DNA from: an uncultured Agathobacter sp.
GTDB lineage: Bacteria > Bacillota > Clostridia > Lachnospirales > Lachnospiraceae
NCBI GenBank assembly: GCA_910587655.1
Contig: CAJUND010000002.1
Span: 62,001 to 126,000, forward strand
Reading direction: 5' to 3'
DNA length: 64,000 nt
How positions within the stretch are numbered: position 1 is the first letter of the stretch; each line of letters starts with the position of its first letter. Below the pieces are notes generated by a model. That model saw only the letters and a program-made list of their open reading frames with translations. It was not told where the DNA came from and did not search any database. Of the stretch, positions 41,494 through 49,611 are shown one piece after another. Made by a program: the position numbers and the translations under genes.

Positions 41494-43212
41494 ATGGAAC
41501 CCAATAAGACCTATCACCGGAAGAAAATCTGCGTCATATTTTTTGCAGTACTGATGTTTACATTTGTAGTGCTTGGACGACTGGTATATCTTATGATATT
41601 CCGCGGGAATTATTACTCCGGACTTGCGGCAGACGTACAGCAGCGGGAACGGCAGATTAAGGCTGCCAGGGGGAAAATCCTGGACACAAACGGGGTTGTG
41701 CTTGCGGGAAATAAATCCGTCTGTACGATTTCTGTCATACATAACCAGATTGAGGACCCGGAGGGCGTAATTGCCATGCTGTCCAAAGAACTTGGGATTT
41801 CCGAGGAAAAAGTACGTAAGCGCGTGGAAAAGTATTCCTCCATAGAAAAAATCAAGAGCAATGTCGATAAAGAAACAGGAAACCGGATTTTATCCTACGG
41901 TTATTCCGGTGTTAAAGTGGATGAGGATTATAAACGGGAGTATCCGTATGATGAACTTGCATCCAAAGTTCTTGGTTTTACTGGCGGGGATAACCAGGGA
42001 ATTATCGGACTGGAATCCGTGTATGACAGTTACCTGCAGGGAACAAACGGAACGATACTGACAACCACGGACGCCCGCGGCGTGGAAGTGGATAACGTGG
42101 GGGAGGAGCGGATTGAGCCGGTTACGGGAAATAATTTACGCACCTCGCTTGATGCCAATATCCAGATGTTTGCGATGCAGGCGGCAGAGAAGGCATACAT
42201 CCAGAAGGAGGCTGATTCTGTCAGCATCCTTGTGATGAACCCGTCAAACGGGGAAGTGCTTGCGATGGTTGACTATCCTGAATTTAATTTAAATGAACCG
42301 TTTACCCTGACCGGGGAATTTGCGCAGTATGCAGGGACAAAGGAAGAGCAGGATTACTGTAACCAGATGTGGAGAAACCACTGCATCAACGATACCTATG
42401 AGCCGGGTTCAACATTTAAGGTAATAACAGCATCCGCAGCGCTGGAGGAAAAAGTGGTGTCCAGGTCGGACAGTTTTTTCTGTCCGGGGTATATTGTGGT
42501 GGAAGACCGCAGAATCCGCTGCCATAAAACGACCGGTCACGGTTCGGAAAGCTTTGTGGAGGGAATTGAAAATTCCTGTAACCCGGTATTTATTACCGTT
42601 GGTTTACGGCTGGGAGCGGACCGATTTTACAATTATTTTGAACAGTTCGGACTCCTTGGAAAAACCGGGATTGACCTTCCGGGAGAAGCGGCGACCATTA
42701 TGCACAAAAAGGAGAATATCGGACTTGTGGAACTGGCGACCGTATCATTCGGGCAGTCGTTCCAGATTACCCCCATCCAGCTTGCAACAACTGTTTCTTC
42801 TATTATTAATGGGGGGAAACGTGTAACGCCCCATCTTGGCGTGCAGGTGGAGGACGGGGACGGTAATGTGGTAAAAAAGTTTTCCTATGAGACAAGGGAA
42901 GGCGTGGTCAGTGACAGCACCTCGGAAGAAATGCGTTTTCTTCTGGAAAAGGTCGTATCAGAGGGCGGCGGTAACAAGGCACAAATTGAAGGATATTCCA
43001 TCGGCGGCAAGACAGCCACATCACAGACGCTGCCCCGTTCTGCAAACCGTTACATATCCTCATTTCTGGGGTTTGCCCCTGCGGATGACCCGAAGGTTCT
43101 GACACTGGTTATCATCAGAAATCCCAAGGGCGTTTATTACGGAGGCACGATAGCAGCTCCTGTCGCAAAGGAAATCTTCGAAAACATTCTGCCTTACCTT
43201 GAATTACAATAA
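41494..43212 (+). CDS. Class B penicillin-binding protein 2 of the dcw cluster (SpoVD/FtsI type)
   Basis: This 572-residue transpeptidase has one N-terminal helix (about 11-32), a dimerisation domain with ARGKILDTNGVVLAGNKS and the active-site S306-T-F-K. S361-C-N follows. The third motif reads K506-T-A rather than K-T-G. The alanine replaces the usual glycine on strand beta-3; activity may be kept, but beta-lactam affinity could differ (inference). No PASTA domain follows. The ribosome binding site is weak (AGGA). It is the second of two tandem class B PBP genes, and 52 bp later murD begins, so mraY, normally here, is missing. Confidence 0.88.
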   Translation: MEPNKTYHRKKICVIFFAVLMFTFVVLGRLVYLMIFRGNYYSGLAADVQQRERQIKAARGKILDTNGVVLAGNKSVCTISVIHNQIEDPEGVIAMLSKELGISEEKVRKRVEKYSSIEKIKSNVDKETGNRILSYGYSGVKVDEDYKREYPYDELASKVLGFTGGDNQGIIGLESVYDSYLQGTNGTILTTTDARGVEVDNVGEERIEPVTGNNLRTSLDANIQMFAMQAAEKAYIQKEADSVSILVMNPSNGEVLAMVDYPEFNLNEPFTLTGEFAQYAGTKEEQDYCNQMWRNHCINDTYEPGSTFKVITASAALEEKVVSRSDSFFCPGYIVVEDRRIRCHKTTGHGSESFVEGIENSCNPVFITVGLRLGADRFYNYFEQFGLLGKTGIDLPGEAATIMHKKENIGLVELATVSFGQSFQITPIQLATTVSSIINGGKRVTPHLGVQVEDGDGNVVKKFSYETREGVVSDSTSEEMRFLLEKVVSEGGGNKAQIEGYSIGGKTATSQTLPRSANRYISSFLGFAPADDPKVLTLVIIRNPKGVYYGGTIAAPVAKEIFENILPYLELQ

Positions 43213-43263
43213 GAAATAACGTATACTTTATAGACAGGGCAATGCAGTAGGAGGATATTTGCT

Positions 43264-44625
43264 ATGGGAATTGAAGAAAAAAAGGTTCTTGTTGTAGGTA
43301 CCGGAGTAAGCGGGATTGCAGCAGCAGGACTTTTGCTGGACAAAAAAATGGATGTCGTCATTTTTGACGGAAACAGGGAACTGGATATTAAGAAATTTCA
43401 CGAAAAGGCACCGCAGCTGGCGAAGGTACCTCTGATACTGGGAGAGCTTGCGGAGGAAAAAATGCGTGAATTTAAAATGGCGGTTTTAAGTCCCGGCGTT
43501 CCTGTGGATATTCCGATGGTAGAAAGACTCCGTGCACAGAATGTGGCAATCTGGGGAGAGATTGAGCTTGCCAGCTATTATGGAAAAGGAAGGCTGGTTG
43601 CCATTACCGGAACAAACGGAAAGACCACGACAACAGCGCTGACTGCCGAGATACTCAAAAGCTGTTATAAAGATGTCCGGATGGTAGGGAATATCGGAAT
43701 TCCTTATACTTCCGAGGCAGCGTCCATGACGGATGAGACAGTTACAGTTGCAGAAATCAGCAGCTTCCAGCTGGAGACAATTCATGCGTTTTTGCCGGAT
43801 GTATCCGCGATACTAAATATTACGCCGGATCATCTGAACCGTCACCATACCATGGAATGCTATATCAAAGCCAAAGAGGATATTACAAAGAACCAGACAA
43901 AGAACCAGGTCTGCGTACTGAATTATGAGGATGAGGTGCTGCGTGCTTTTGGAAAACGCGCACCGGCGCGCGTCATTTATTTCAGCAGCCGCAGGAAATT
44001 AAAGGACGGATTTTATCTGGACGGGGAAGATATTTACATGGCGGCCGGGGGAGAGAATACCCATATCATTAATGTCAATGAGCTGAATCTTCTGGGGCGT
44101 CACAATTTTGAAAACGTCATGGCAGCATGTGCCATGTGTGTAACTGTGGGAGTTCCTGTGGCTCAGATGGCGGAGGTATTAAAAAAATTCCAGGCAGTTG
44201 AGCACAGGATTGAATACGTAACCGAAAAACGCGGCGTCCGTTTTTATAATGATTCCAAGGGAACCAATCCGGATGCGGCAATCCAGGGAATCCGTGCGAT
44301 GAACCGTCCGACATTTCTGATTGGCGGAGGGTATGATAAGCAGTCCGAGTATGATGAATGGATTGAAGCTTTTGACGGCAGGGTGAAAACGCTGGTACTG
44401 ATTGGACAGACAGCGGAAAAAATTGAAAACTGCGCACGCCGTCACGGGTTCCGGAATACGGTCCGCTGCAATACCCTGGAGGAAGCCGTTCATTTCTGCT
44501 ATGACCATGCGGTTTCGGGTGACGCCGTACTGCTTTCACCTGCGTGTGCGAGCTGGGGAATGTTCCCGAACTATGAGGAACGGGGAAGAATATTTAAAGA
44601 AATCGTTCATGGATTAGAGGGGTAG
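43264..44625 (+). CDS. murD: UDP-N-acetylmuramoyl-L-alanine:D-glutamate ligase MurD
   Basis: MurD adds D-glutamate to UDP-MurNAc-L-Ala in the cytoplasm using ATP. The 453-residue protein has the N-terminal Rossmann-like domain (VLVVGTGVSGIAAAGLL), the ATP P-loop AITGTNGKTTTTALTAEI near residue 113, and EISSFQLETIHAFLPD. NITPDHLNRHHTMECYIKAK follows, and the C-terminal domain contains NDSKGTNPDAA and LLSPACASWGMF. These are the standard motifs. The genes for the flanking Mur steps (murE, murF, mraY, murG) are not in this cluster. Confidence 0.95.
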   Translation: MGIEEKKVLVVGTGVSGIAAAGLLLDKKMDVVIFDGNRELDIKKFHEKAPQLAKVPLILGELAEEKMREFKMAVLSPGVPVDIPMVERLRAQNVAIWGEIELASYYGKGRLVAITGTNGKTTTTALTAEILKSCYKDVRMVGNIGIPYTSEAASMTDETVTVAEISSFQLETIHAFLPDVSAILNITPDHLNRHHTMECYIKAKEDITKNQTKNQVCVLNYEDEVLRAFGKRAPARVIYFSSRRKLKDGFYLDGEDIYMAAGGENTHIINVNELNLLGRHNFENVMAACAMCVTVGVPVAQMAEVLKKFQAVEHRIEYVTEKRGVRFYNDSKGTNPDAAIQGIRAMNRPTFLIGGGYDKQSEYDEWIEAFDGRVKTLVLIGQTAEKIENCARRHGFRNTVRCNTLEEAVHFCYDHAVSGDAVLLSPACASWGMFPNYEERGRIFKEIVHGLEG

Positions 44626-44630
44626 GAGGA

Positions 44631-45758
44631 TTGTCAGGAAAGAAAAAAGGAGAAAAAAAACAGGTATACTTTGATTATAATCTGCTTTTTATCATTGTAT
44701 TTCTGCTTTGTTTCGGGCTGGTAATGCTTTACAGCTCCAGTTCTTATATATCTGCGAATAAATTTGGCGACAGTACCCATTACCTGAAGCTGCAGATACG
44801 AAATATCGCAGTCGGCATGGTTCCGATGCTGTTTTTTGCAAAGATTAATTACAGAAGATGGAGAAACCTTGGAACATTTGCATATCTTGTTTCGCTCATT
44901 CTCTGTCTTCTTGTGCTGTTTCCGATACCGTTTCTGGTCAGAAGCTCACACGGGCAGGCGCGCTGGCTGAATCTGGGACCTTTCAGCTTCCAGCCGTCGG
45001 AGTTTGCAAAGATTGCAGTAATCCTGTTTCTGGCAATGATCATAGAAAAAATACCGAAACAGATGGCAAAATTTTCCAGTGTGCTGAAAGTCGGGGTATT
45101 CCTGCTTCCGCTGCTGGGTGTGGTTGCTTACGGAAACTTAAGTACGGCAATCATTATTTTCGGAATTGCAGTCTGCATGCTGTTTGTGGCGAGTCCGAGA
45201 TACGCACAGTTTATTGGCGTCGGGCTTGTCGGTGTTGTAGGGGCGGCATGTTTTATTATGTTTGCAGGTTACCGTGCAGGCCGTGTGGAAGCGTGGCTGG
45301 ACCCGGAGAATGCAGGGGATGCGGGGTTTCAGACCAGGCAGGCGCTCTATGCCATTGGTTCCGGCAAGCTGTTTGGAAAAGGACTGGGCCAGAGCCTGCA
45401 GAAAATGGGAAACATACCGGAGATTCAGAATGACATGATTTTTTCTGTCATCTGTGAGGAACTGGGACTTTTTGGCGCAGTATGCGTGATTCTGTTATAT
45501 ATGCTGATGCTCTGGCGGATGATGGTGATTGCCAACAATGCCAAGGACCTTTACGGGGCGCTGCTTATGACCGGAATTATGTCGCATATGGCAATTCAGG
45601 TGGTTTTAAATATCGCAGTAGTAACAAATACAATTCCGAATACCGGAGTTACACTGCCGTTTATCAGTTATGGAGGAACATCGCTCGTGTTTCTGATGTC
45701 AGAAATGGGGCTGGCGCTGTCAGTGTCAAAAGGCATACGTCTGGAGACGATGGAATAA
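44631..45758 (+). CDS. ftsW: Lipid II polymerase FtsW/SpoVE (SEDS family)
   Basis: This 375-residue SEDS protein has about ten membrane helices and polymerises lipid II with a class B PBP. Hallmarks are LYSSSSYISANKFGDSTHYL after helix 1, the RWLNLGPFSFQPSEFAKIA segment, and KLFGKGLGQSLQKMGNIPE before the large loop. NDMIFSVICEELGLFG, NTIPNTGVTLPFISYGGTS and the C-terminal end follow. The start is uncertain: the only usual start codon in frame is TTG 44631, just one base after AGGAGG (44624-44629), closer than normal. It could be SpoVE or FtsW; both belong to this position. Confidence 0.9.
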   Translation: MSGKKKGEKKQVYFDYNLLFIIVFLLCFGLVMLYSSSSYISANKFGDSTHYLKLQIRNIAVGMVPMLFFAKINYRRWRNLGTFAYLVSLILCLLVLFPIPFLVRSSHGQARWLNLGPFSFQPSEFAKIAVILFLAMIIEKIPKQMAKFSSVLKVGVFLLPLLGVVAYGNLSTAIIIFGIAVCMLFVASPRYAQFIGVGLVGVVGAACFIMFAGYRAGRVEAWLDPENAGDAGFQTRQALYAIGSGKLFGKGLGQSLQKMGNIPEIQNDMIFSVICEELGLFGAVCVILLYMLMLWRMMVIANNAKDLYGALLMTGIMSHMAIQVVLNIAVVTNTIPNTGVTLPFISYGGTSLVFLMSEMGLALSVSKGIRLETME

Positions 45759-45761
45759 AAC

Positions 45762-46547
45762 ATGATCAGGGAAAAAAGAAAACGTGCAAGAAAAATAAAA
45801 AGAATACTGATGGTTCTGCTGATTATTGTGCTTTTTCTGGCATTGGCGGTTCTTGTAGTGTTAAATGTCTTTCAGGTGAAGCACATTGAGGTGGAGGGAA
45901 ATAAGCTTTATGACGCCGAAGTCATCGAAAAGGCAGTGCAAAACGACGAATATTCGTGGAATTCCCTCTATGTATTTTTAAAATACAAATTTGTTAATAC
46001 GGAAGAAATCCCGTTTGTGGATACCATGGAGATTGGTCTGAAGGATCCGCAGACACTGCACATTAAAGTATACGAAAAAGGAACAATGGGATACCTTTAC
46101 ATACCGTCCATTGACGAAAACGCCTATTTTGACAAAGACGGAATCGTAGTGGAAACCTCCTCGCGGGTGATTTCCGATACTCCGCAGATTGTGGGAATTG
46201 ACTGTGACAAAGTGGTTTTATATGAAAAACTGCCGATTGGTGCGGGGAGGCTCAGGGAAATTCTGATGCTGACCCAGGCACTGAAGCGTAACGGTCTGAT
46301 TCCTGAGGCAGTCAATTACGGGGGAGAAGACGAACCGGAGCTGGTTTATGGAAATATCAGGGTACAGCTCGGCTCCATGGAGCTTCTGACACAGAAGGTG
46401 GAGCGGCTGGCAAAAATCAAACCGGAGCTTTCCGGCATGGAAGGAACACTACATTTAGAGAACTGGACCGAAGAAACGACAAATATTGTGTTTGATAAAA
46501 CGACGGAAAAAAAGGGCGGTACGAAAAAAGATAAGAAAAAATCATAA
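45762..46547 (+). CDS. ftsQ: Cell division protein DivIB/FtsQ
   Basis: This 261-residue bitopic protein has a very basic cytoplasmic start (KRKRARKIKR), one helix at about 14-36 and an extracytoplasmic POTRA domain beginning QVKHIEVEGNKLYDAEVIEKA. It then has the beta domain with INK-type strands (ADPQTLHIKVYEKG-like reading LKDPQTLHIKVYEK) and an acidic-basic tail ending in lysines. It is a scaffold of the FtsL-DivIC complex. The ATG lies 3 nt after the ftsW stop, so the two are coupled. Sequence identity in the family is low; position before ftsZ supports the name. Confidence 0.9.
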   Translation: MIREKRKRARKIKRILMVLLIIVLFLALAVLVVLNVFQVKHIEVEGNKLYDAEVIEKAVQNDEYSWNSLYVFLKYKFVNTEEIPFVDTMEIGLKDPQTLHIKVYEKGTMGYLYIPSIDENAYFDKDGIVVETSSRVISDTPQIVGIDCDKVVLYEKLPIGAGRLREILMLTQALKRNGLIPEAVNYGGEDEPELVYGNIRVQLGSMELLTQKVERLAKIKPELSGMEGTLHLENWTEETTNIVFDKTTEKKGGTKKDKKKS

Positions 46548-46554
46548 TTTTCTG

Positions 46555-46583
46555 TTGATTATTTGCAGGAAAAATTATATGAT
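46555..46583 (+). promoter_or_regulatory. Sigma-A promoter of ftsZ
   Basis: TTGATT (46555-46560) and TATGAT (46578-46583) are 17 bp apart in the short gap after ftsQ. Both hexamers and the spacing equal those of the mraZ promoter, so ftsZ has its own input besides dcw read-through. Confidence 0.78.
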
Positions 46584-46616
46584 AGACTATAAGGTAAAGA
46601 AAGAGGAGGAAGAACC

Positions 46617-47840
46617 ATGCTGGAGATTCGGACAACAGAGGCAGAATCTGGTGCCAAAATTATCGTACTTGGTGTAGGCGGTGCCGGAAATAATGCTGTG
46701 AACCGCATGATTGATGAAAATATAGGTGGCGTTGAGTTTATAGGAGTAAATACAGACAAGCAGGCACTGCAGCTCTGCAAGGCTCCTACTTTAATACAGA
46801 TTGGCGAGAAACTGACCAAGGGACTGGGTGCCGGAGCACAGCCGGAGATTGGCGAGAAAGCAGCAGAGGAGAGTTCCGAAGAATTGTCGGCGGCGGTCAA
46901 GGGAGCGCAGATGGTATTTGTTACCTGCGGCATGGGCGGCGGTACAGGTACGGGAGCAGCGCCTGTAGTTGCCAAGATTGCAAAAGAACAGGGCATTCTT
47001 ACCGTAGGCGTTGTAACCAAGCCTTTTAAGTTTGAAGCAAAGAAGCGCATGATTAATGCGGTTTCCGGAATCGAAAGGCTCAAAGAAAACGTGGATACAC
47101 TGATTGTCATTCCAAATGACAAACTTCTTGAGATTGTGGACAGACGTACATCTATGCCGGATGCATTAAAGAAGGCGGACGAGGTATTACAGCAGGCGGT
47201 ACAGGGAATTACGGACCTGATTAACCTGCCGGCACTGATTAACCTGGATTTTGCAGATGTCCAGACAGTTATGAAGGACAAGGGACTGGCACATATCGGT
47301 ATCGGAAGCGCCAAAGGAGATGACAAGGCGATTGAGGCAGTCAAGCTTGCCATTGCATCCCCACTGCTTGAGACGACCATTAATGGTGCAACGCATCTGA
47401 TTTTCAATATTTCCGGGGATATTTCACTGACCGATGCCAATGAAGCGGCAAGCTATGTGGAGGATCTGGCAGGAGAAGAAGCCAATGTTATCTTTGGTGC
47501 AAAATATGATGAAACCATGACGGATGAGGTGACAATTACGGTTATAGCAACCGGAATTGAGGAAAAGGGCAAGGCAAAACCTGCAGCATCAGGTATCGGG
47601 AGCCGTATGGTTTACCCGAACCAGACAGCGGCGCCGACCACCCGTGCAGGTATTCCGGCAACCGGTTTATTAAACCGTACAGCCACACCGGGGAATTTTA
47701 CCAGTACGACCACGACAAGGCCTGCAGCACCGTCAACACCTTCTACATATTCCGGCATCCAGAAACCAAAACAGCCGGAAAGCACAGTAAAGCCGGTGGA
47801 AATCAATATTCCGGACTTTCTGAAAAATCCAAGAAGATAG
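46617..47840 (+). CDS. ftsZ: Cell division GTPase FtsZ
   Basis: FtsZ polymerises into the Z-ring that places the divisome. The 407-residue tubulin-like protein has IIVLGVGGAGNNAVNRMI (the sequence starts KIIVLG), the T3/T4 region with CGMGGGTGTGAAPVVA near residue 103, and the T7 catalytic loop NLDFADVQTVMKDKGLAHIG with the essential Asp pair. A linker of about 70 residues rich in T, P, A and G follows. The C-terminal interaction peptide INIPDFLKNPRR fits the conserved D-I-P-x-F-L consensus for FtsA/SepF partners. It has its own promoter and ends before spoIIGA. Confidence 0.97.
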   Translation: MLEIRTTEAESGAKIIVLGVGGAGNNAVNRMIDENIGGVEFIGVNTDKQALQLCKAPTLIQIGEKLTKGLGAGAQPEIGEKAAEESSEELSAAVKGAQMVFVTCGMGGGTGTGAAPVVAKIAKEQGILTVGVVTKPFKFEAKKRMINAVSGIERLKENVDTLIVIPNDKLLEIVDRRTSMPDALKKADEVLQQAVQGITDLINLPALINLDFADVQTVMKDKGLAHIGIGSAKGDDKAIEAVKLAIASPLLETTINGATHLIFNISGDISLTDANEAASYVEDLAGEEANVIFGAKYDETMTDEVTITVIATGIEEKGKAKPAASGIGSRMVYPNQTAAPTTRAGIPATGLLNRTATPGNFTSTTTTRPAAPSTPSTYSGIQKPKQPESTVKPVEINIPDFLKNPRR

Positions 47841-47846
47841 AGGTAA

Positions 47847-47853
47847 TGTCGAA
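47847..47853 (+). promoter_or_regulatory. Putative Spo0A box upstream of spoIIGA
   Basis: TGTCGAA matches the Spo0A (0A) box consensus core. It lies about 70 bp before the putative -10 of spoIIGA, 7 bp after the ftsZ stop. Confidence 0.5.
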
Positions 47854-47880
47854 TTAAGACAATAATTTTTAATTAAAAAC

Positions 47881-47938
47881 CTCCTGTTTCTGTCAAATTA
47901 CAGAGATGAAATCATCTATAATGACAGAAGCAGGAGGT
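47881..47938 (+). repeat. 16-bp inverted repeat covering the spoIIGA ribosome binding site
   Basis: CCTCCTGTTTCTGTCA (47881-47896) is complementary to TGACAGAAGCAGGAGG (about 47923-47937) with one U-G pair. The 3' arm contains the AGGAGG of spoIIGA, and the TATAAT promoter lies in the loop. In RNA read through from ftsZ the stem would hide the ribosome binding site; RNA started at the internal promoter lacks the 5' arm. A T-run follows, so a large-loop terminator is the alternative. Confidence 0.75.
47892..47923 (+). promoter_or_regulatory. Putative Spo0A-dependent promoter of spoIIGA-sigE
   Basis: A second 0A-like box TGTCAAA (47892-47898) sits 19 bp before a perfect TATAAT (47918-47923), with no good TTGACA at the usual distance. 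This resembles the known Spo0A-activated spoIIG promoter of Bacillus, where 0A boxes replace or shift the -35. Coordinates may be off by one base. Confidence 0.55.
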
Positions 47939-48734
47939 GATTTTTATATATGTATTCTACATAGATGTATTCTTAGAACAAAATTTTCTGATGAATCTGA
48001 TAGTATTATCCCTTACCTGTGTGTTCTGTAAAAGTGCAGTAAAATATTTAAAACTCAGAATGGCTGCCGCTGCGCTATTTGGTGCGGCTTTGTCCCTGCT
48101 CAGTTATCTGGTTATTCCATGGTATGCCGGTGCAGTGGCAGCCTGTGCATTTATAGTGATACCGCTTATGCTGTTTTTTGCATTTGGATTTGGCGGCTTA
48201 CGTCTGTTTGTCATCCGTACAGGTGTCAGCTGGCTGTCCATTATATTGTTAAATGGTGTGGTGACTGCAGTTTACAATCTGACCGGGGTACGCAGCCTGC
48301 ATGTGTATATCTGTGTACTGGTGCTGTTTGCTGCGCGTATTCTTGTCCGGATGCTTCTTTCGTCTGTCCGTATGCAGAAACGCCAGATGCAGCTTACACT
48401 GACTTACCATGGAAGAAGTATTACCTGTATGGGTCTGTATGATTCCGGTAACCTGCTTAAAATCCCGGATTCCGGGGAACCAGTACATATTATTCATCCA
48501 GGGTTGCTTGAGCATGTACTCCACGGGGAAGAACCGGAATTTCAGGTGATACCGTATCATGCGCTTGGAACATCAGAAGGGGCTATTTACGTCTGCCGTC
48601 TGGACCGGCTGCGTCTGGACGATGCGGATCACCCCAAAGTTATGGATGATCCCTGGGTCGGGCGGGCACAGCCCGGCCTGCTTCGGGGGAAATCCTATCA
48701 GGTCATCCTGAATTCTGATGTAGTTGACAATTAA
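47937..48734 (+). CDS. spoIIGA: Sporulation sigma-E factor processing peptidase SpoIIGA
   Basis: SpoIIGA is the membrane aspartic protease that cuts the pro-sequence from sigma-E in the mother cell. The 265-residue protein has five hydrophobic segments in the first 145 residues and then a soluble domain with the catalytic GLYDSGNLL motif (Asp169 in this numbering). The start is unclear. The GTG at 47937 overlaps its own AGGAGG, the nearest ATG is out of frame, and homologues usually begin near YVFYIDV, so initiation at a non-standard codon a few bases later (ATT or ATA) is possible. The substrate gene sigE follows directly. Confidence 0.88.
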   Translation: MIFIYVFYIDVFLEQNFLMNLIVLSLTCVFCKSAVKYLKLRMAAAALFGAALSLLSYLVIPWYAGAVAACAFIVIPLMLFFAFGFGGLRLFVIRTGVSWLSIILLNGVVTAVYNLTGVRSLHVYICVLVLFAARILVRMLLSSVRMQKRQMQLTLTYHGRSITCMGLYDSGNLLKIPDSGEPVHIIHPGLLEHVLHGEEPEFQVIPYHALGTSEGAIYVCRLDRLRLDDADHPKVMDDPWVGRAQPGLLRGKSYQVILNSDVVDN

Positions 48735-48754
48735 AAATATAGAAAATAAATGAA

Positions 48755-49507
48755 ATGAGGCAGAAAATGTTAAATATTTTTGGAATGGTAATGGATAAAA
48801 TCGGAAAGCTCCGGATGATGTTTACAGATGATGAAGTATTTTACATAGGAGGTTCTGAGGTGCTTCCGCCGCCGCTGGAAAAGGAACAGGAGAACCGGTG
48901 CCTGATTGCGCTTGCCGGAACGCAGTCCGCAGGGGAGGATTTTTCCAGGGAAGATGCAAAAAAAATGCTGATTGAACATAACTTACGGCTGGTGGTGTAT
49001 CTGGCAAAAAAATTTGAAAATACCGGGATCTGTGTGGAGGATTTGATTTCAATCGGGACAATCGGGCTGATTAAAGGGATTAATACATTTAATCCGGGGA
49101 AAAAAATCAAACTTGCCACATATGCTTCCCGCTGCATCGAAAATGAGATTCTGATGTACCTGCGAAGAAATAATAAGGTCAAACTGGAAGTGTCTTTTGA
49201 TGAACCGTTAAATGTGGACTGGGATGGAAATGAGCTGCTGCTTTCCGATATACTGGGAACCGATGAGGATATTATTTACCGTGATATAGAAAATGAAGTC
49301 GAAATCGGGATGTTAAAGTCAGCGGTTGATAAGCTTATGCCGAGGGAAAAGGAAATTATCTGTATGCGCTACGGGCTTGGAAGAAAGGACGGAAAAGAAA
49401 TGACGCAGAAAGAAGTGGCAGACCGCCTTGGAATTTCCCAGTCCTATATTTCACGCATTGAAAAGAAGATTATCCTCCGCCTGAAAAAAGAAATACAGAA
49501 AAATTAA
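48755..49507 (+). CDS. sigE: RNA polymerase sporulation sigma factor SigE
   Basis: Sigma-E directs early mother-cell transcription in sporulation. The 250-residue protein has an N-terminal pro-sequence of about 28 residues (cut near MMFTDDEVFYIGGSE by SpoIIGA) and GGSEVLPPPLEKEQE. Region 2 carries HNLRLVVYLAKKFENTG and IGLIKGINTFNP (core and -10 binding), and region 4 has TQKEVADRLGISQSYISRIEKK for the -35. It lies 20 bp after spoIIGA, the same pairing as in Bacillus. In Bacillus sigG follows; here sigG is found 4 kb away on the other strand. Confidence 0.96.
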   Translation: MRQKMLNIFGMVMDKIGKLRMMFTDDEVFYIGGSEVLPPPLEKEQENRCLIALAGTQSAGEDFSREDAKKMLIEHNLRLVVYLAKKFENTGICVEDLISIGTIGLIKGINTFNPGKKIKLATYASRCIENEILMYLRRNNKVKLEVSFDEPLNVDWDGNELLLSDILGTDEDIIYRDIENEVEIGMLKSAVDKLMPREKEIICMRYGLGRKDGKEMTQKEVADRLGISQSYISRIEKKIILRLKKEIQKN

Positions 49508-49508
49508 C

Positions 49509-49532
49509 GTAACAGTTCAGCCGGACTGTTAC
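49509..49532. repeat. Short inverted repeat after sigE
   Basis: GTAACAGT (49509-49516) and ACTGTTAC (49525-49532) pair, extended inward by two pairs. No T-run follows, so it is not a good terminator; operator or RNA end structure are both possible. Confidence 0.45.
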
Positions 49533-49552
49533 AAATTAACCGCCGTAATCAT

Positions 49553-49581
49553 TTGCTAAATATACAATATTTTGATATAAT
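49553..49581 (+). promoter_or_regulatory. Sigma-A type promoter of the beta-CASP protein gene
   Basis: TTGCTA (49553-49558) and TATAAT (49576-49581) are 17 bp apart, about 30 bp before the start codon. Confidence 0.75.
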
Positions 49582-49611
49582 ATGTCATAAGAAGGAGAGG
49601 GGGCGGTACAT

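Noticed and set aside
46559..47440. - strand frame of 293 codons opposite ftsZ
   Set aside because: FtsZ is certain on the + strand; the reverse frame is serine-rich with no ribosome binding site.
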